Assembly (NCBI RefSeq): GCF_001465795.2
Contig: NZ_CP013659.2
Span: forward strand, 1,754,501-1,818,500
DNA from: Planococcus rifietoensis
GTDB taxonomy: Bacteria; Bacillota; Bacilli; Bacillales_A; Planococcaceae
DNA length: 64,000 nt
Direction of reading: 5' to 3'
A program made the position numbers and the translations under genes. The notes under the pieces are model-generated. The model ran no database searches. It had not been told where the DNA came from and worked only from the letters and a program-made list of their open reading frames with translations. Positions 15,769-24,860 of this stretch are shown piece after piece. The first letter of the stretch is position 1. Every line of letters starts with the position of its first letter.

Positions 15769-16785
15769 TTACTTGTCTGAGCCCATTTCTTCCTGCTCTT
15801 CCCGGTCCAAGCCTTCGGCAAATAAGCCGTAGACGTATTTCTGCGGGTCGAACGGCTGAAGGTCATCTAGTTTTTCGCCCAGCCCGACAAATTTCACCGG
15901 GATATTGAGCTTGTTGCGAATCGCCAGGACAATTCCGCCTTTTGCGGTCCCGTCGAGTTTCGTCAAGACGATGCCCGTCACTTCCGTCACTTCTTTAAAG
16001 GTCTGGGCTTGAATCATAGCGTTTTGCCCTGTCGTCGCATCAAGTGCAAGCAGCACTTCATGAGGCGCCCCTGGAATTTCACGGGCAATGACGCGATGCA
16101 CTTTCTGCAATTCATTCATCAAATTGACTTTGTTCTGCAGGCGGCCCGCCGTATCGCAGATCAAGACATCGATATTGCGCGATTTCGCGGCCCGCACGGC
16201 GTCGTACATGACCGCTGCCGGATCGGATCCTTCGCTTTGCTTGATGGTTTCAACGCCGACGCGCTGCCCCCAAACATCGAGCTGGTCGATCGCTCCGGCA
16301 CGGAACGTGTCACCTGCTGCGAGCATGACCGACTTACCTTCATTTTTCAGGCGCTGCGCCAATTTTCCGATGGTTGTCGTTTTACCGACGCCATTGACGC
16401 CGACCATCAAGATGACAGTCGGGCCCGATTCGGCAAAGGTCAATTCGCTCAATTCCTGATCGCCTGCTTCGTAGATTTCGACAAGTTTCTCAGAAATGAC
16501 CGACTGTACATTGGAAGTGTCTTTGACATTCTGTCGCTGCACTTCATAACGCAGTTCTTCCATCAGTTCGATGACCGTCTCAAAGCCGACGTCTGCCTGC
16601 AATAGCACTTCTTCCAATTCTTCGAAAAAGTCTTCATCGACTTTGCGGTAACGAGCGACCAAATCATTGATCTTCGACGTAAAGCCGGTCCGCGTTTTGC
16701 TTAAGCCTTCGCGGTATTTCTCGGTTGATTGTTCTTCTTCTACATTATTGCTGAATTTATCTTTTAATTTCTTAAAGAAACTCAT
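15769..16785 (-). CDS. ftsY: SRP receptor GTPase
   Basis: Membrane-associated receptor for the SRP-ribosome complex. 338 residues with a short acidic N-terminus (KFSNNVEEEQ), as in Gram-positives, an NG domain with GVNGVGKTTTIGKLAQRLK (about 129-147), AAGDTFRAGAIDQL, DTAGRLQNKVNLM and TKLDGTAKGG. It sits between smc and ylxM with 11 bases to smc, as in Bacillus. Confidence 0.97.
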   Translation of the reverse strand: MSFFKKLKDKFSNNVEEEQSTEKYREGLSKTRTGFTSKINDLVARYRKVDEDFFEELEEVLLQADVGFETVIELMEELRYEVQRQNVKDTSNVQSVISEKLVEIYEAGDQELSELTFAESGPTVILMVGVNGVGKTTTIGKLAQRLKNEGKSVMLAAGDTFRAGAIDQLDVWGQRVGVETIKQSEGSDPAAVMYDAVRAAKSRNIDVLICDTAGRLQNKVNLMNELQKVHRVIAREIPGAPHEVLLALDATTGQNAMIQAQTFKEVTEVTGIVLTKLDGTAKGGIVLAIRNKLNIPVKFVGLGEKLDDLQPFDPQKYVYGLFAEGLDREEQEEMGSDK

Positions 16786-16796
16786 CGACTCACTCC

Positions 16797-19700
16797 TTAT
16801 TTGATGTCTTCCTGCAATTTTACGGAAACCAGTTTGGAAATACCCGATTCCTGCATCGTGATGCCATATAGCACATCAGCGCCTTCCATCGTGCCTTTGC
16901 GATGGGTGATGACGATAAACTGTGTGTCTTCACTGAATTTTTTCAAGTACTGACTGTAACGCACGACATTCGATTCATCAAGCGCCGCTTCGACTTCATC
17001 TAGTACACAGAACGGCACGGGGCGCACTTTCAAGATGGCGAACAGCAAGGCGATTGCCGTGAGTGCCCGTTCACCGCCGGACAACAAGCTCAAATTCTGC
17101 AGCTTCTTGCCTGGCGGCTGTGCAATGATATCGACGCCTGTCATGAGCAAGTCCGATGGGTTGGTCAACACCAGATCCGCAGAACCGCCGCCGAACAATT
17201 CGCGGAATACATGGCGGAAGTGGCTGCGGATGGCATGGAAGGTTTCGTCAAAACGCAAAGTCATCTCCTCATCCATTTCTGCGATCAAGGTGCGAAGCGT
17301 GTCTTTCGCTTCATTCAGATCATCCCGCTGCTCGCTTAAGAAGCGATGGCGTTCCGCCACATGTTCATATTCCTCGATGGCGCCAATATTGACGCTGCCG
17401 AGCTCTTCAATCGATTGTTTCAGAAGCTTCACTTGCTTTCTGACAGCGGCTTCCTCCCCTTCTAGCGGGTAGCGGCTTGCCGCTTCAAGATCCATTTCGT
17501 AATGATCTTCGAGCTGTCCGAGAAGCCCCTGCAGTTGCACTTCAAGGCGCGTCGCCTTCACTTCACAGATGCGCACAGCTTCTGTAAAGCCTTTATGGAT
17601 GCGGCTTTGTTCACGCAGCTGCTGTTCTTCCACGTCAAGCGCTTGCTGCAATGTGTGGCGCTCTTTGCGGGAAGCATCGACGGTGTCGTTCGCTGACTGT
17701 CGTGCATCGGACCATCTTTGGATTTCTGACTCGATTTCTTCGTCTGAAAAGTTTTTCGCCGCTTCTTCCGATTGAATCCATTCCAGCTCGCGTTCAAGCT
17801 CACCGAGCCTGTTGCGGCTGGCTGTGCGGCGTTCCAATAATTCATCCACCTGCACCGTGAGCTGCTGAATGCGTTCTTTGCGGACTGCCATGTCTGATTT
17901 GAATTCGGCGAGTTTCGACAGCAATTCACCTCTGGCTGTTTCTTTTTGCTGCTTGAAGCCAGTCAATTCTTCAATTTCGTTGTTCAAGCCTGCTAATTCG
18001 CTGGCGATCGCGTCCATGCGGCCAGCCGCTTCTTCCCTGCGTGAAGCAAGGCCGGAGAGATCCTGCTTGTTCTGCTGTTCTGCACGGAATAGCGCAAAGC
18101 GGCTGTCGGTCGTTTTCCACACCGCCTCGATTTCCCGCAGATGCATCGCGCTTTCCGCCTCAAGCTCTCGGTAGCGCTCTCCTTCTGTGCGAAGATGTTC
18201 TAATTGCTCTTTCGCGATTTCTGCACGCGATTGCAATTCACGGACTTTCTGTTCGGCTTCTTCAATGGTGCTTTGAAGTTCAGTTGCCTGCTGCTGCAAT
18301 TGCTCCAGTTCTGCTTTTCTCGTAAAGAACGAGGCCTGGTTTTTCGTTGCGCCGCCTGTCATGGAACCTCCGGCATTAATAACATCGCCATCCAATGTCA
18401 CAACGCGGTACCGGTGGCCGATTGCTTTGGCTATCGATGTCGCGCCCTCGAGCTCTTTTGCCACAAGGACATTGCCGAGCAGGTTTTGGAAAATCATCGC
18501 GTACTGGTCGTCATAGCTGACAAGTTGTGACGCAATGTCCACAAATGAAGGATGTGCCGAAACTGATTGCACCACTTGCTGGGAGATCTGCCTCGGTTTC
18601 ATGATCGTCATCGGGAGGAACGTAGAACGTCCTGCGCGTTTGGTTCTCAAAAAACGGATTGCTTCGCTGGCACTTTTTTCATCGCTCGTGACGATATGCT
18701 GGCTGGCTGCGCCAAATGCCGTTTCAATCGCTTTGGCATATGACTTTTGAACATCCGCCAATTCTGCCACAGCGCCGATGATGCCATTTAATTCGTTGCG
18801 CTCCCTTGCCTGCAAGACTTCGCGCACCCCATGGAAGAATCCGGAGTAATCGGCTTCTAAATCCTGCAAGGTCTCAATGCGTGCAGATAGTTGTTTATGG
18901 GATTGGTACGCCTGGAACAAGAGGGATTTCTTGTGATCGTAATCCGCGGCTAATTGTTTTGCGCCGGTTTCTTGTTCTTTGAAATGCTGTCGTTTGCGGT
19001 CAAGGTCCGCGTGGATTTCTTCATACGCTTTTTCCGCTTGCTGTTTTTCTTTCAATAGGCGTGCAAGTTCTTTTTCGAACGATTGCTGTTGGGCGGTAAT
19101 GCGGCCGCTCGATTCCGTCATTTGCTGCTGTTGGAAATCGATGTTTTTCAGTTCGTTTTTCAAGCCTGCCTGTTCGTTCATCAATTCGATATAGAGGGAT
19201 TTCTTCGCTTCAATTTCATTGTCGATATCAGCAGGGGTCAAATTCAATTGCGCTTCTAGCTGCTGAATCGACTTGCGGGTCTTCTGCTGATCCATCTTCT
19301 GCTGTTCGAGGGAAGCGCCTTGTTCTGCGTGACGCTGTTCGAGCTTGGCAGTTTCTTCACGCTCAGCCTTGATTGACTCTTCCAAGGCCTGGCGCTGGCG
19401 GTCTGCATTATGCTTTTTCTCGTGCATCAGCAATTTGCGGCCTTCCCATTTTTCGGCTTCCGAACTTGCTTCAACGAGCGCCGCTTGTGCTGTATCGATT
19501 TTTTTATCCAGTGCATGCACCGACCGCTTCGAAGCGGCAATCAATTGTTCCGTTTCTGAAATTTCGCCCGCCAGACGCTGCTCTTCCGCTGCGTGCTGCA
19601 AAGCTTCTTGCGACAGCTCTGATAGTTGTGCCTTCAATGCATTGGCATCGTACGCCAATAGCGCAATATCCGCGTCTTTTAATTGGGCGCTCATGTCGAG

Positions 19701-20345
19701 GTAATCGCGTGCTGCGGATGCTTGCATCTGCAACGGCTCCATCCGCCCATCGAGCTCATGCAGGATATCGAGCACACGGTTCAAGTTTTCGTCCGTTTCG
19801 TTCAATTTGAATTCGGCTTTCCGTTTACGCTGTTTGTATTTCAATACTCCGGCCGCTTCTTCAAAAATGGAACGCCGCTCGTCCGCTTTGCTATTGAGGA
19901 TTTCATCCACGCGCCCTTGGGAAATGATGGAAAACGCTTCTTTTCCCAGTCCCGAATCCATAAACAGATCGGTGATATCCTTTAGTCGGCACGGCTGCTT
20001 GTTCAATAGATATGCACTTTCGCCACTGCGAAAAACCCTTCTCGTTACGCTGATTTCGCTGTAATCGAGAGGGGCTTTGCCGTCCGTATTATCCAACACC
20101 AATGTAACTTCCGCAAAATTAAGCGCTTTTCTTGAATCGCTTCCGGCGAAAATCACATCTTCCATTTTCGCTCCGCGCAGCGATTTTGCGGATTGCTCGC
20201 CAAGAACCCAACGGATTGCATCGGTTACATTGCTTTTGCCGCTGCCATTCGGCCCAACAACGGCGGTAACGCCAGGGACGAAATCGATGCCGACACGGTC
20301 GGCGAACGATTTAAATCCGATTACTTCCAATCTTTTCAAAAACAT
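16797..20345 (-). CDS. smc: Chromosome partition protein SMC
   Basis: Condensin ATPase that organises chromosomes with ScpA/ScpB. 1182 residues: Walker A GPNGSGKSN (about 32-40), a long coiled coil, a hinge (about 510-650, with LNGIIGAVAELADVQ and VINAGGSMTGG), a second coiled coil, signature LLSGGERALTAIALLFAIL, then Walker B FCVLDEVEAALDE. ATG 20345 is preferred over TTG 20351 because GGAGG lies seven bases before it. It begins two bases after the rnc stop, so the two are coupled. Confidence 0.98.
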   Translation of the reverse strand: MFLKRLEVIGFKSFADRVGIDFVPGVTAVVGPNGSGKSNVTDAIRWVLGEQSAKSLRGAKMEDVIFAGSDSRKALNFAEVTLVLDNTDGKAPLDYSEISVTRRVFRSGESAYLLNKQPCRLKDITDLFMDSGLGKEAFSIISQGRVDEILNSKADERRSIFEEAAGVLKYKQRKRKAEFKLNETDENLNRVLDILHELDGRMEPLQMQASAARDYLDMSAQLKDADIALLAYDANALKAQLSELSQEALQHAAEEQRLAGEISETEQLIAASKRSVHALDKKIDTAQAALVEASSEAEKWEGRKLLMHEKKHNADRQRQALEESIKAEREETAKLEQRHAEQGASLEQQKMDQQKTRKSIQQLEAQLNLTPADIDNEIEAKKSLYIELMNEQAGLKNELKNIDFQQQQMTESSGRITAQQQSFEKELARLLKEKQQAEKAYEEIHADLDRKRQHFKEQETGAKQLAADYDHKKSLLFQAYQSHKQLSARIETLQDLEADYSGFFHGVREVLQARERNELNGIIGAVAELADVQKSYAKAIETAFGAASQHIVTSDEKSASEAIRFLRTKRAGRSTFLPMTIMKPRQISQQVVQSVSAHPSFVDIASQLVSYDDQYAMIFQNLLGNVLVAKELEGATSIAKAIGHRYRVVTLDGDVINAGGSMTGGATKNQASFFTRKAELEQLQQQATELQSTIEEAEQKVRELQSRAEIAKEQLEHLRTEGERYRELEAESAMHLREIEAVWKTTDSRFALFRAEQQNKQDLSGLASRREEAAGRMDAIASELAGLNNEIEELTGFKQQKETARGELLSKLAEFKSDMAVRKERIQQLTVQVDELLERRTASRNRLGELERELEWIQSEEAAKNFSDEEIESEIQRWSDARQSANDTVDASRKERHTLQQALDVEEQQLREQSRIHKGFTEAVRICEVKATRLEVQLQGLLGQLEDHYEMDLEAASRYPLEGEEAAVRKQVKLLKQSIEELGSVNIGAIEEYEHVAERHRFLSEQRDDLNEAKDTLRTLIAEMDEEMTLRFDETFHAIRSHFRHVFRELFGGGSADLVLTNPSDLLMTGVDIIAQPPGKKLQNLSLLSGGERALTAIALLFAILKVRPVPFCVLDEVEAALDESNVVRYSQYLKKFSEDTQFIVITHRKGTMEGADVLYGITMQESGISKLVSVKLQEDIK

Positions 20346-20347
20346 GT

Positions 20348-21103
20348 TCAATCCTCCGCTGTTTCCTGCAATTTACGGATGGCAAGCTGCGCTGCCTTCT
20401 GCTCCGCTTCTTTTTTGGAGCGTCCGTCGCCTAGGCCCAGTTCCTGATCGCCCAAGGAAACGCGCGTCACAAAAATACGGCTATGTGCAGGACCTTTTTC
20501 TTCGATGATTTCATAATTCAAGGTGCCGGTATTTTTCTGCTGTACCAGCTCCTGCAATTGGCTTTTATAATCCATCGCATGAGAAAAAGCACCGACTTCC
20601 ACTTTTGGGAATAGCACTACCTCTAAAAAGGCTACAACCTTCTCAAGCCCCTGATCCAAATAAAGCGCTCCGACAAATGATTCGAAGACGTCCGCAAGAA
20701 GTGCCGGGCGCGTTCTGCCTCCTGTCAATTCCTCGCCTTTGCCGAGTAGAATGTATTTGCCAAAATCCAGTTCGTTGGCAAATAGCACAAGAGACGGCTC
20801 ACAGACGATCGATGCGCGCAGTTTGGTCAGTTCGCCTTCAGCCATTTCGGGGTATTTCATATAGAGGAAATGCGATACCGACAATTCCAATACGGCGTCG
20901 CCTAAAAATTCCAGGCGCTCATTGTCCGTGAATTGTCTTCTTCGATGCTCATTCACATAAGATGAATGGGTAAATGCCTGCTGCAGAAGGGCAGGTTGTT
21001 CAAACTGGATATCCAGCTCTTTTTGCAATTGCTCAAATGCCTGTTTCGCGCTTTCTTTCAGCGCCATTTGTTTGGTGTGTTTCGGTTTTCGTTTCATCGC
21101 CAT
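20348..21103 (-). CDS. rnc: Ribonuclease III
   Basis: Double-strand-specific endoribonuclease that processes rRNA and scRNA precursors. 251 residues: RNase III domain with the signature [20 protein letters not shown] (about 63-82) and second acidic box [20 protein letters not shown]-terminal dsRBD contains [12 protein letters not shown] and [18 protein letters not shown]. The start follows AGGAAGGCAGATAAAA. It has its own promoter. Confidence 0.97.
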   Translation of the reverse strand: MAMKRKPKHTKQMALKESAKQAFEQLQKELDIQFEQPALLQQAFTHSSYVNEHRRRQFTDNERLEFLGDAVLELSVSHFLYMKYPEMAEGELTKLRASIVCEPSLVLFANELDFGKYILLGKGEELTGGRTRPALLADVFESFVGALYLDQGLEKVVAFLEVVLFPKVEVGAFSHAMDYKSQLQELVQQKNTGTLNYEIIEEKGPAHSRIFVTRVSLGDQELGLGDGRSKKEAEQKAAQLAIRKLQETAED

Positions 21104-21136
21104 TTTTATCTGCCTTCCTCTATTGTTCTCTTGTTG

Positions 21137-21165
21137 ATTTTACCTGTTTTTCTGGCATTGTGCAA
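21137..21165 (-). promoter_or_regulatory. rnc-smc promoter
   Basis: Minus-strand -35 TTGCAC (21160-21165), 17-base spacer, -10 TAAAAT (21137-21142). It lies between the acpP terminator and rnc. Confidence 0.7.
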
Positions 21166-21171
21166 AAAGAG

Positions 21172-21202
21172 AATTGACGCACAGCTAGGCTGTGCGTCAA
21201 TT
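21172..21202. terminator. acpP terminator
   Basis: Perfect 14-bp stem AATTGACGCACAGC (21172-21185) with GCTGTGCGTCAATT (21189-21202), loop of three. The minus strand continues CTCTTTTTG. Ends the fapR-acpP transcript. Confidence 0.8.
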
Positions 21203-21242
21203 GTTTGTGCTATCAAGCTGGGACGGATCCCGTTTATTCAAC

Positions 21243-21479
21243 TTAAGCTTGTTTTTTTTCGATGTAAGTTACTGCGTCGCCTACCGTTGACATTCCTTCT
21301 GCATCTTCATCGGAAATTTCCATATCGAATTCGTCTTCTAGCTCCATGACCAATTCAACTACATCCAATGAGTCTGCCCCAAGGTCGTTTGTGAAAGATG
21401 CTTCAGGTTTCACTTCGCTCTCTTCCACACCAAGACGATCTACGATTACTTTGGTTACTCGCTCCAATACTGTTGACAA
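21243..21479 (-). CDS. acpP: Acyl carrier protein
   Basis: Carrier of growing acyl chains in type II fatty acid synthesis. 78 residues. The phosphopantetheine Ser is in [17 protein letters not shown] (about residue 37). TTG 21479 is preferred because GGAGG lies eight bases upstream and it gives the family N-terminus ([17 protein letters not shown]). The longer GTG frame overlaps the ribosome site. It follows fabG by 40 bases. Confidence 0.95.
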   Translation of the reverse strand: MSTVLERVTKVIVDRLGVEESEVKPEASFTNDLGADSLDVVELVMELEDEFDMEISDEDAEGMSTVGDAVTYIEKKQA

Positions 21480-21519
21480 TGCCGTCACCTCCCCTCAAAT
21501 CAGTATACATAATTGTGAA

Positions 21520-22266
21520 CTACATGACCATGCCACCGTCCAGATGCAAAGTCTGGCCGGTTACATAACTTGCTTCGTCGGAAGCCAGGAACAATGCCGC
21601 ATTCGCCACATCTTCCGGCGCGCCGAAACGGGCAAGCGGAATTTGGGCAAGCATGCTCGATTGTACATCATCGCCGAGCTTTTCTGTCATGTCGGTCGTG
21701 ATGAACCCAGGAGCTACCGCATTTGCTGTAATCCCACGGCTTGCAAGTTCTCTCGCCGTCGTCTTCGTCAAACCGATGACACCCGCTTTTGCCGCCACGT
21801 AATTCGCTTGTCCTGCATTGCCCATGACGCCCACGATCGAGGCAATATTGACGATGCGCCCCGCGCGCTGTTTCATCATTTGGCGTGTCACAGCTTTCGT
21901 GCATAGGAAAACGCCTTTCAAGTTCGTGTTGATCACGTCATCCCATTCGTCTTCTTTCATGCGCATCATCAAATTATCGCGCGTGATGCCGGCATTATTG
22001 ACGAGGATGTCGATCGAGCCGAACTCCTTCATCGCCGCATCCGCCAGCAATTTCACTGCATCGGCATCTGCGACATTGGCCTTGACGGCAATGGCTTTGC
22101 CACCTGCTTGTTCGATCTCAGTTACGACGGCTTCTGCCTTGTCCTGGCTGCCGCTGTAGTTGACGACGATATTTGCGCCTTCTTCAGCAAAGCGCCGTGC
22201 GATGGCAGCCCCGATACCGCGAGATGCCCCTGTAACGATGGCTGTTTTTCCAGTTAATTTGCTCAT
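21520..22266 (-). CDS. fabG: 3-oxoacyl-ACP reductase
   Basis: NADPH-dependent reductase of the elongation cycle, SDR family, 248 residues. The glycine-rich motif [19 protein letters not shown] (about 12-30), [14 protein letters not shown], and the catalytic Ser-Tyr-Lys ([21 protein letters not shown]) are visible. The start overlaps the fabD stop by four bases, so it is coupled in the fapR-plsX-fabD-fabG-acpP operon. Confidence 0.97.
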   Translation of the reverse strand: MSKLTGKTAIVTGASRGIGAAIARRFAEEGANIVVNYSGSQDKAEAVVTEIEQAGGKAIAVKANVADADAVKLLADAAMKEFGSIDILVNNAGITRDNLMMRMKEDEWDDVINTNLKGVFLCTKAVTRQMMKQRAGRIVNIASIVGVMGNAGQANYVAAKAGVIGLTKTTARELASRGITANAVAPGFITTDMTEKLGDDVQSSMLAQIPLARFGAPEDVANAALFLASDEASYVTGQTLHLDGGMVM

Positions 22267-23201
22267 GTTGTCAACTCCTCTACCGCTTTTTCGAATGACG
22301 CCAGGTCATGGACCGGAATCACTGTAACCGAACGGTCGATTTTCTTCACCAAGCCGCTCAGCACTTTGCCAGGACCAACTTCGACAAAGGTGGTGACGCC
22401 AAGGTCGATCATCTTCCGCACCGATTGTTCCCATAGAACAGGCGAGTACAATTGATGGATCAACATGTCCTGCAATTGCGTCGCGTTTGTTTCCGGTTCG
22501 GCCATGAAATTCGTCACGACAGGAATTTTCGCATTAAGCAAGAATGAATCACTCAGCACTTTTGCCAAGTCATGGGACGCGGAGCGCATCAATTCCGAGT
22601 GGAACGGGCCGCTGACGTCGAGTGGGATGGCACGCTTAGCACCACGCTCTTTCGCCAACTCACACGCTTTTTCCACGCCTGCTTTCGTTCCGGAAATAAC
22701 GATTTGACCCGGACAGTTCAAGTTTGCCAATTGGACAACTCCTGCGCTATTGGTCGCATCATCCGTCACTTCCTCCAGCTTGTCTGCGTCCATTCCCAGA
22801 ATGGCGGCCATTGCGCCTTCACCGGCAGGGACTGCTTCATTCATGAATAATCCGCGCTTGTGGACCACTTCCACCGCTTTCGGAAATTCCAGAACATTCG
22901 AAGCGACAAGGGCACTGTATTCACCAAGGCTATGCCCAGCTGTATAATCCGGACGAACGCCTGCACGAATCAGGCGTTCCGTAATCATCGAGCTGACTGT
23001 CAAAAGTGCTGGCTGTGCATGATAAGTCAGGGTCAATTCCTCTTGCGGGCCTTCGAGCATCAATTTCGACAGCTCCATCCCAAGCACTTGGTCGGCACTT
23101 TCGTAAAATTGACGGCTCTTGTCATCTTCCAGAAAGCTTTCGCCCATGCCCACTGTCTGCGAGCCTTGCCCTGGATAAATAAATGCGATTTGCTTTCTCA
23201 T
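22263..23201 (-). CDS. fabD: Malonyl-CoA:ACP transacylase
   Basis: Transfers malonyl from CoA to ACP. 312 residues with [14 protein letters not shown] at the N-terminus, the nucleophile Ser in [11 protein letters not shown] (about 91), and the catalytic His in SGPFHSELM (about 200). ATG 23201 follows GGAGG. Overlaps fabG and plsX by four bases each. FapR-controlled by operon position. Confidence 0.97.
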   Translation of the reverse strand: MRKQIAFIYPGQGSQTVGMGESFLEDDKSRQFYESADQVLGMELSKLMLEGPQEELTLTYHAQPALLTVSSMITERLIRAGVRPDYTAGHSLGEYSALVASNVLEFPKAVEVVHKRGLFMNEAVPAGEGAMAAILGMDADKLEEVTDDATNSAGVVQLANLNCPGQIVISGTKAGVEKACELAKERGAKRAIPLDVSGPFHSELMRSASHDLAKVLSDSFLLNAKIPVVTNFMAEPETNATQLQDMLIHQLYSPVLWEQSVRKMIDLGVTTFVEVGPGKVLSGLVKKIDRSVTVIPVHDLASFEKAVEELTT

Positions 23202-24190
23202 GACGATTGTTCCTCCTTCAAAGTGCTGTAAATCTTGCCGGCAACATCATGCTCGACCATCGTCCGCGCTTGGCGGATCGCGTTATAGAATGCAGTGCCG
23301 TTGGATGAACCATGCGCTTTGATGACCGGCGCCTTTAGCCCGAATAATCCAGCACCGCCGTATTCGCTGTAATCCAGCATGCCCTTTAACGCGCTCAAAT
23401 CATTTTTCACGAGCATGGCTGCAATTTTGGTCTTGGTCGATGCCATAAAGACATCCTTGATCATCGCAAATACGTTCATCGCAGTCCCTTCGATCGTCTT
23501 CAAGACCATATTGCCGGTAAAGCCGTCCGTGACGACCACATCAGCGGCGCCGTTCAGCAAGTCGCGCGACTCCACGTTTCCGATGAAGTTGACGGGCGCT
23601 TCTTTCAGCAGCGGAAATGCCGCTTTCGTCAGTTCATTGCCTTTTTTCTCTTCTGTCCCGATATTCAGCAAGCCGACTGTCGGGTTTTGGACGCCGCGTA
23701 CTTTTTCGGCATAGATGCTGCCCATGATGGCGTATTGCACAAGATGCTCCGGCTTGGCATCGGCATTGGCGCCGAGGTCCAGCATAAGAAAGCCTTTTCC
23801 GTCCATCGTCGGCAAAGTCGGTGCAAGCGCCGGGCGGTCGACACCCTCAATACGGCCGACAATAAATAAGCCAGCTGACATAAGGGCTCCTGTGTTTCCT
23901 GCGGATACTGCCGCGTCCGCGGTTCCTTCTTTGACCGCTTCGGCCATACGGACCATCGATGCATCTTTTTTGCGGCGCACCGAACGGACCGGATCGTCTT
24001 CCGATTCGATCACTTCAGCGCAATGGATAATCGTCAAACGGTCTTGCGGTTTTATGTATTCATCGATTTTGTCCTGTTGCCCATAAAGCAAAATCTCCAC
24101 GTCACTGAACGCTTCGAGTGCTTGTTTGACACCTTCGATAATTTCTTTCGGGGCGTTGTCTCCGCCCATTGCATCAATCGCTATTTTCAC
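23198..24190 (-). CDS. plsX: Phosphate acyltransferase
   Basis: Converts acyl-ACP to acyl-phosphate, the acyl donor for PlsY in phospholipid synthesis. Peripheral membrane protein, 330 residues, the usual length. Motifs: [18 protein letters not shown] at the N-terminus, [32 protein letters not shown] and [14 protein letters not shown]. The start is a GTG overlapping the fapR stop by four bases. Confidence 0.97.
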   Translation of the reverse strand: MKIAIDAMGGDNAPKEIIEGVKQALEAFSDVEILLYGQQDKIDEYIKPQDRLTIIHCAEVIESEDDPVRSVRRKKDASMVRMAEAVKEGTADAAVSAGNTGALMSAGLFIVGRIEGVDRPALAPTLPTMDGKGFLMLDLGANADAKPEHLVQYAIMGSIYAEKVRGVQNPTVGLLNIGTEEKKGNELTKAAFPLLKEAPVNFIGNVESRDLLNGAADVVVTDGFTGNMVLKTIEGTAMNVFAMIKDVFMASTKTKIAAMLVKNDLSALKGMLDYSEYGGAGLFGLKAPVIKAHGSSNGTAFYNAIRQARTMVEHDVAGKIYSTLKEEQSS

Positions 24191-24771
24191 GAATTGTCAC
24201 CTTCACTTTGTTCAGTCATGCGGTACATTTCAAATGTCCCGATAAAAACTACTGCCTGGTCAACCGTCGACACCACTTTGACGAACGCGCGGTGCTTGTG
24301 CGGCTGTCTGTCGGTCACTTGCGCTTTCGCGACGACCCGCTGCCCGGCTTTAACCGGCTTCAAAAATTGCAATTCCGATTTCACCGTCAAGGCCAATTCT
24401 TCGTTCATCACCGCTACCGCCAAGGAATTCGCCTGTGCAAACAGATGATGCCCCCTGGCAATTCTATTGCGCTGGAAAACGTGTTCCGGTTTGACATCAA
24501 AAATGGAAATGGCTTTATTGTCCAATTCTATATCGATAATTTCACCGATCACTTCATCAATCGGCAAGGATTTCACTTCATCGTCAAAGGTCTTCTCGGC
24601 AACATGTTTAATGCGCTCCCGAAGTTCAGGAATCGAAAGCTCCATCCTGTCGAGACGGATGGTCTGGACACTGACACCGAACTCTGCAGATAATTCTTCA
24701 TCGGTCACGAAGGGATTGTCCTTAATCGAGGATTTCAGCGCAGCTTGCCGCTCTTTTTTAGGTTTTCTCAC
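24187..24771 (-). CDS. fapR: Fatty acid biosynthesis repressor FapR
   Basis: Malonyl-CoA-responsive repressor of fatty acid and phospholipid genes. 194 residues: an N-terminal HTH (about 20-60, [20 protein letters not shown]), a linker ([15 protein letters not shown]) and a C-terminal hot-dog domain with [20 protein letters not shown] 24771 is chosen because the family begins at this point (B. subtilis 188 residues) and the longer frame overlaps the FapR operator. First gene of the lipid operon and, by its operator, autoregulated. Confidence 0.95.
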   Translation of the reverse strand: MRKPKKERQAALKSSIKDNPFVTDEELSAEFGVSVQTIRLDRMELSIPELRERIKHVAEKTFDDEVKSLPIDEVIGEIIDIELDNKAISIFDVKPEHVFQRNRIARGHHLFAQANSLAVAVMNEELALTVKSELQFLKPVKAGQRVVAKAQVTDRQPHKHRAFVKVVSTVDQAVVFIGTFEMYRMTEQSEGDNS

Positions 24772-24788
24772 TATGTCACCGCCCGCTA

Positions 24789-24805
24789 TTAGCACTTGGT
24801 ACTAA
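24789..24805. promoter_or_regulatory. FapR operator
   Basis: On the minus strand TTAGTACCAAGTGCTAA, a 17-base near-palindrome matching the FapR consensus (TTAGTACC-N-T-family). It lies just after the fapR -10, so malonyl-CoA-released repression is expected. Confidence 0.85.
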
Positions 24806-24809
24806 TATG

Positions 24810-24838
24810 AGTATATAAACAACAAAAAAAGAATGCAA
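24810..24838 (-). promoter_or_regulatory. fapR operon promoter
   Basis: Minus-strand -35 TTGCAT (24833-24838), 17-base spacer, -10 TATACT (24810-24815). The -35 is part of the recG terminator's descending arm. Confidence 0.75.
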
Positions 24839-24859
24839 GGAAAATCGGTCTCCCTGCAT
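24833..24859 (-). terminator. recG terminator overlapping the fapR promoter
   Basis: Minus-strand arms ATGCAGGGA (24851-24859) and TCCTTGCAT (24833-24841), nine pairs with one G-U, followed by TCTTTTTTT (24824-24832). The T-run forms the spacer of the fapR promoter. Confidence 0.7.
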
Positions 24860-24860
24860 C

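Noticed and set aside
16797-20345. Repetitive Gln/Glu-rich tracts in smc as a DNA repeat
   Set aside because: They are coiled-coil coding sequence, not a DNA repeat.
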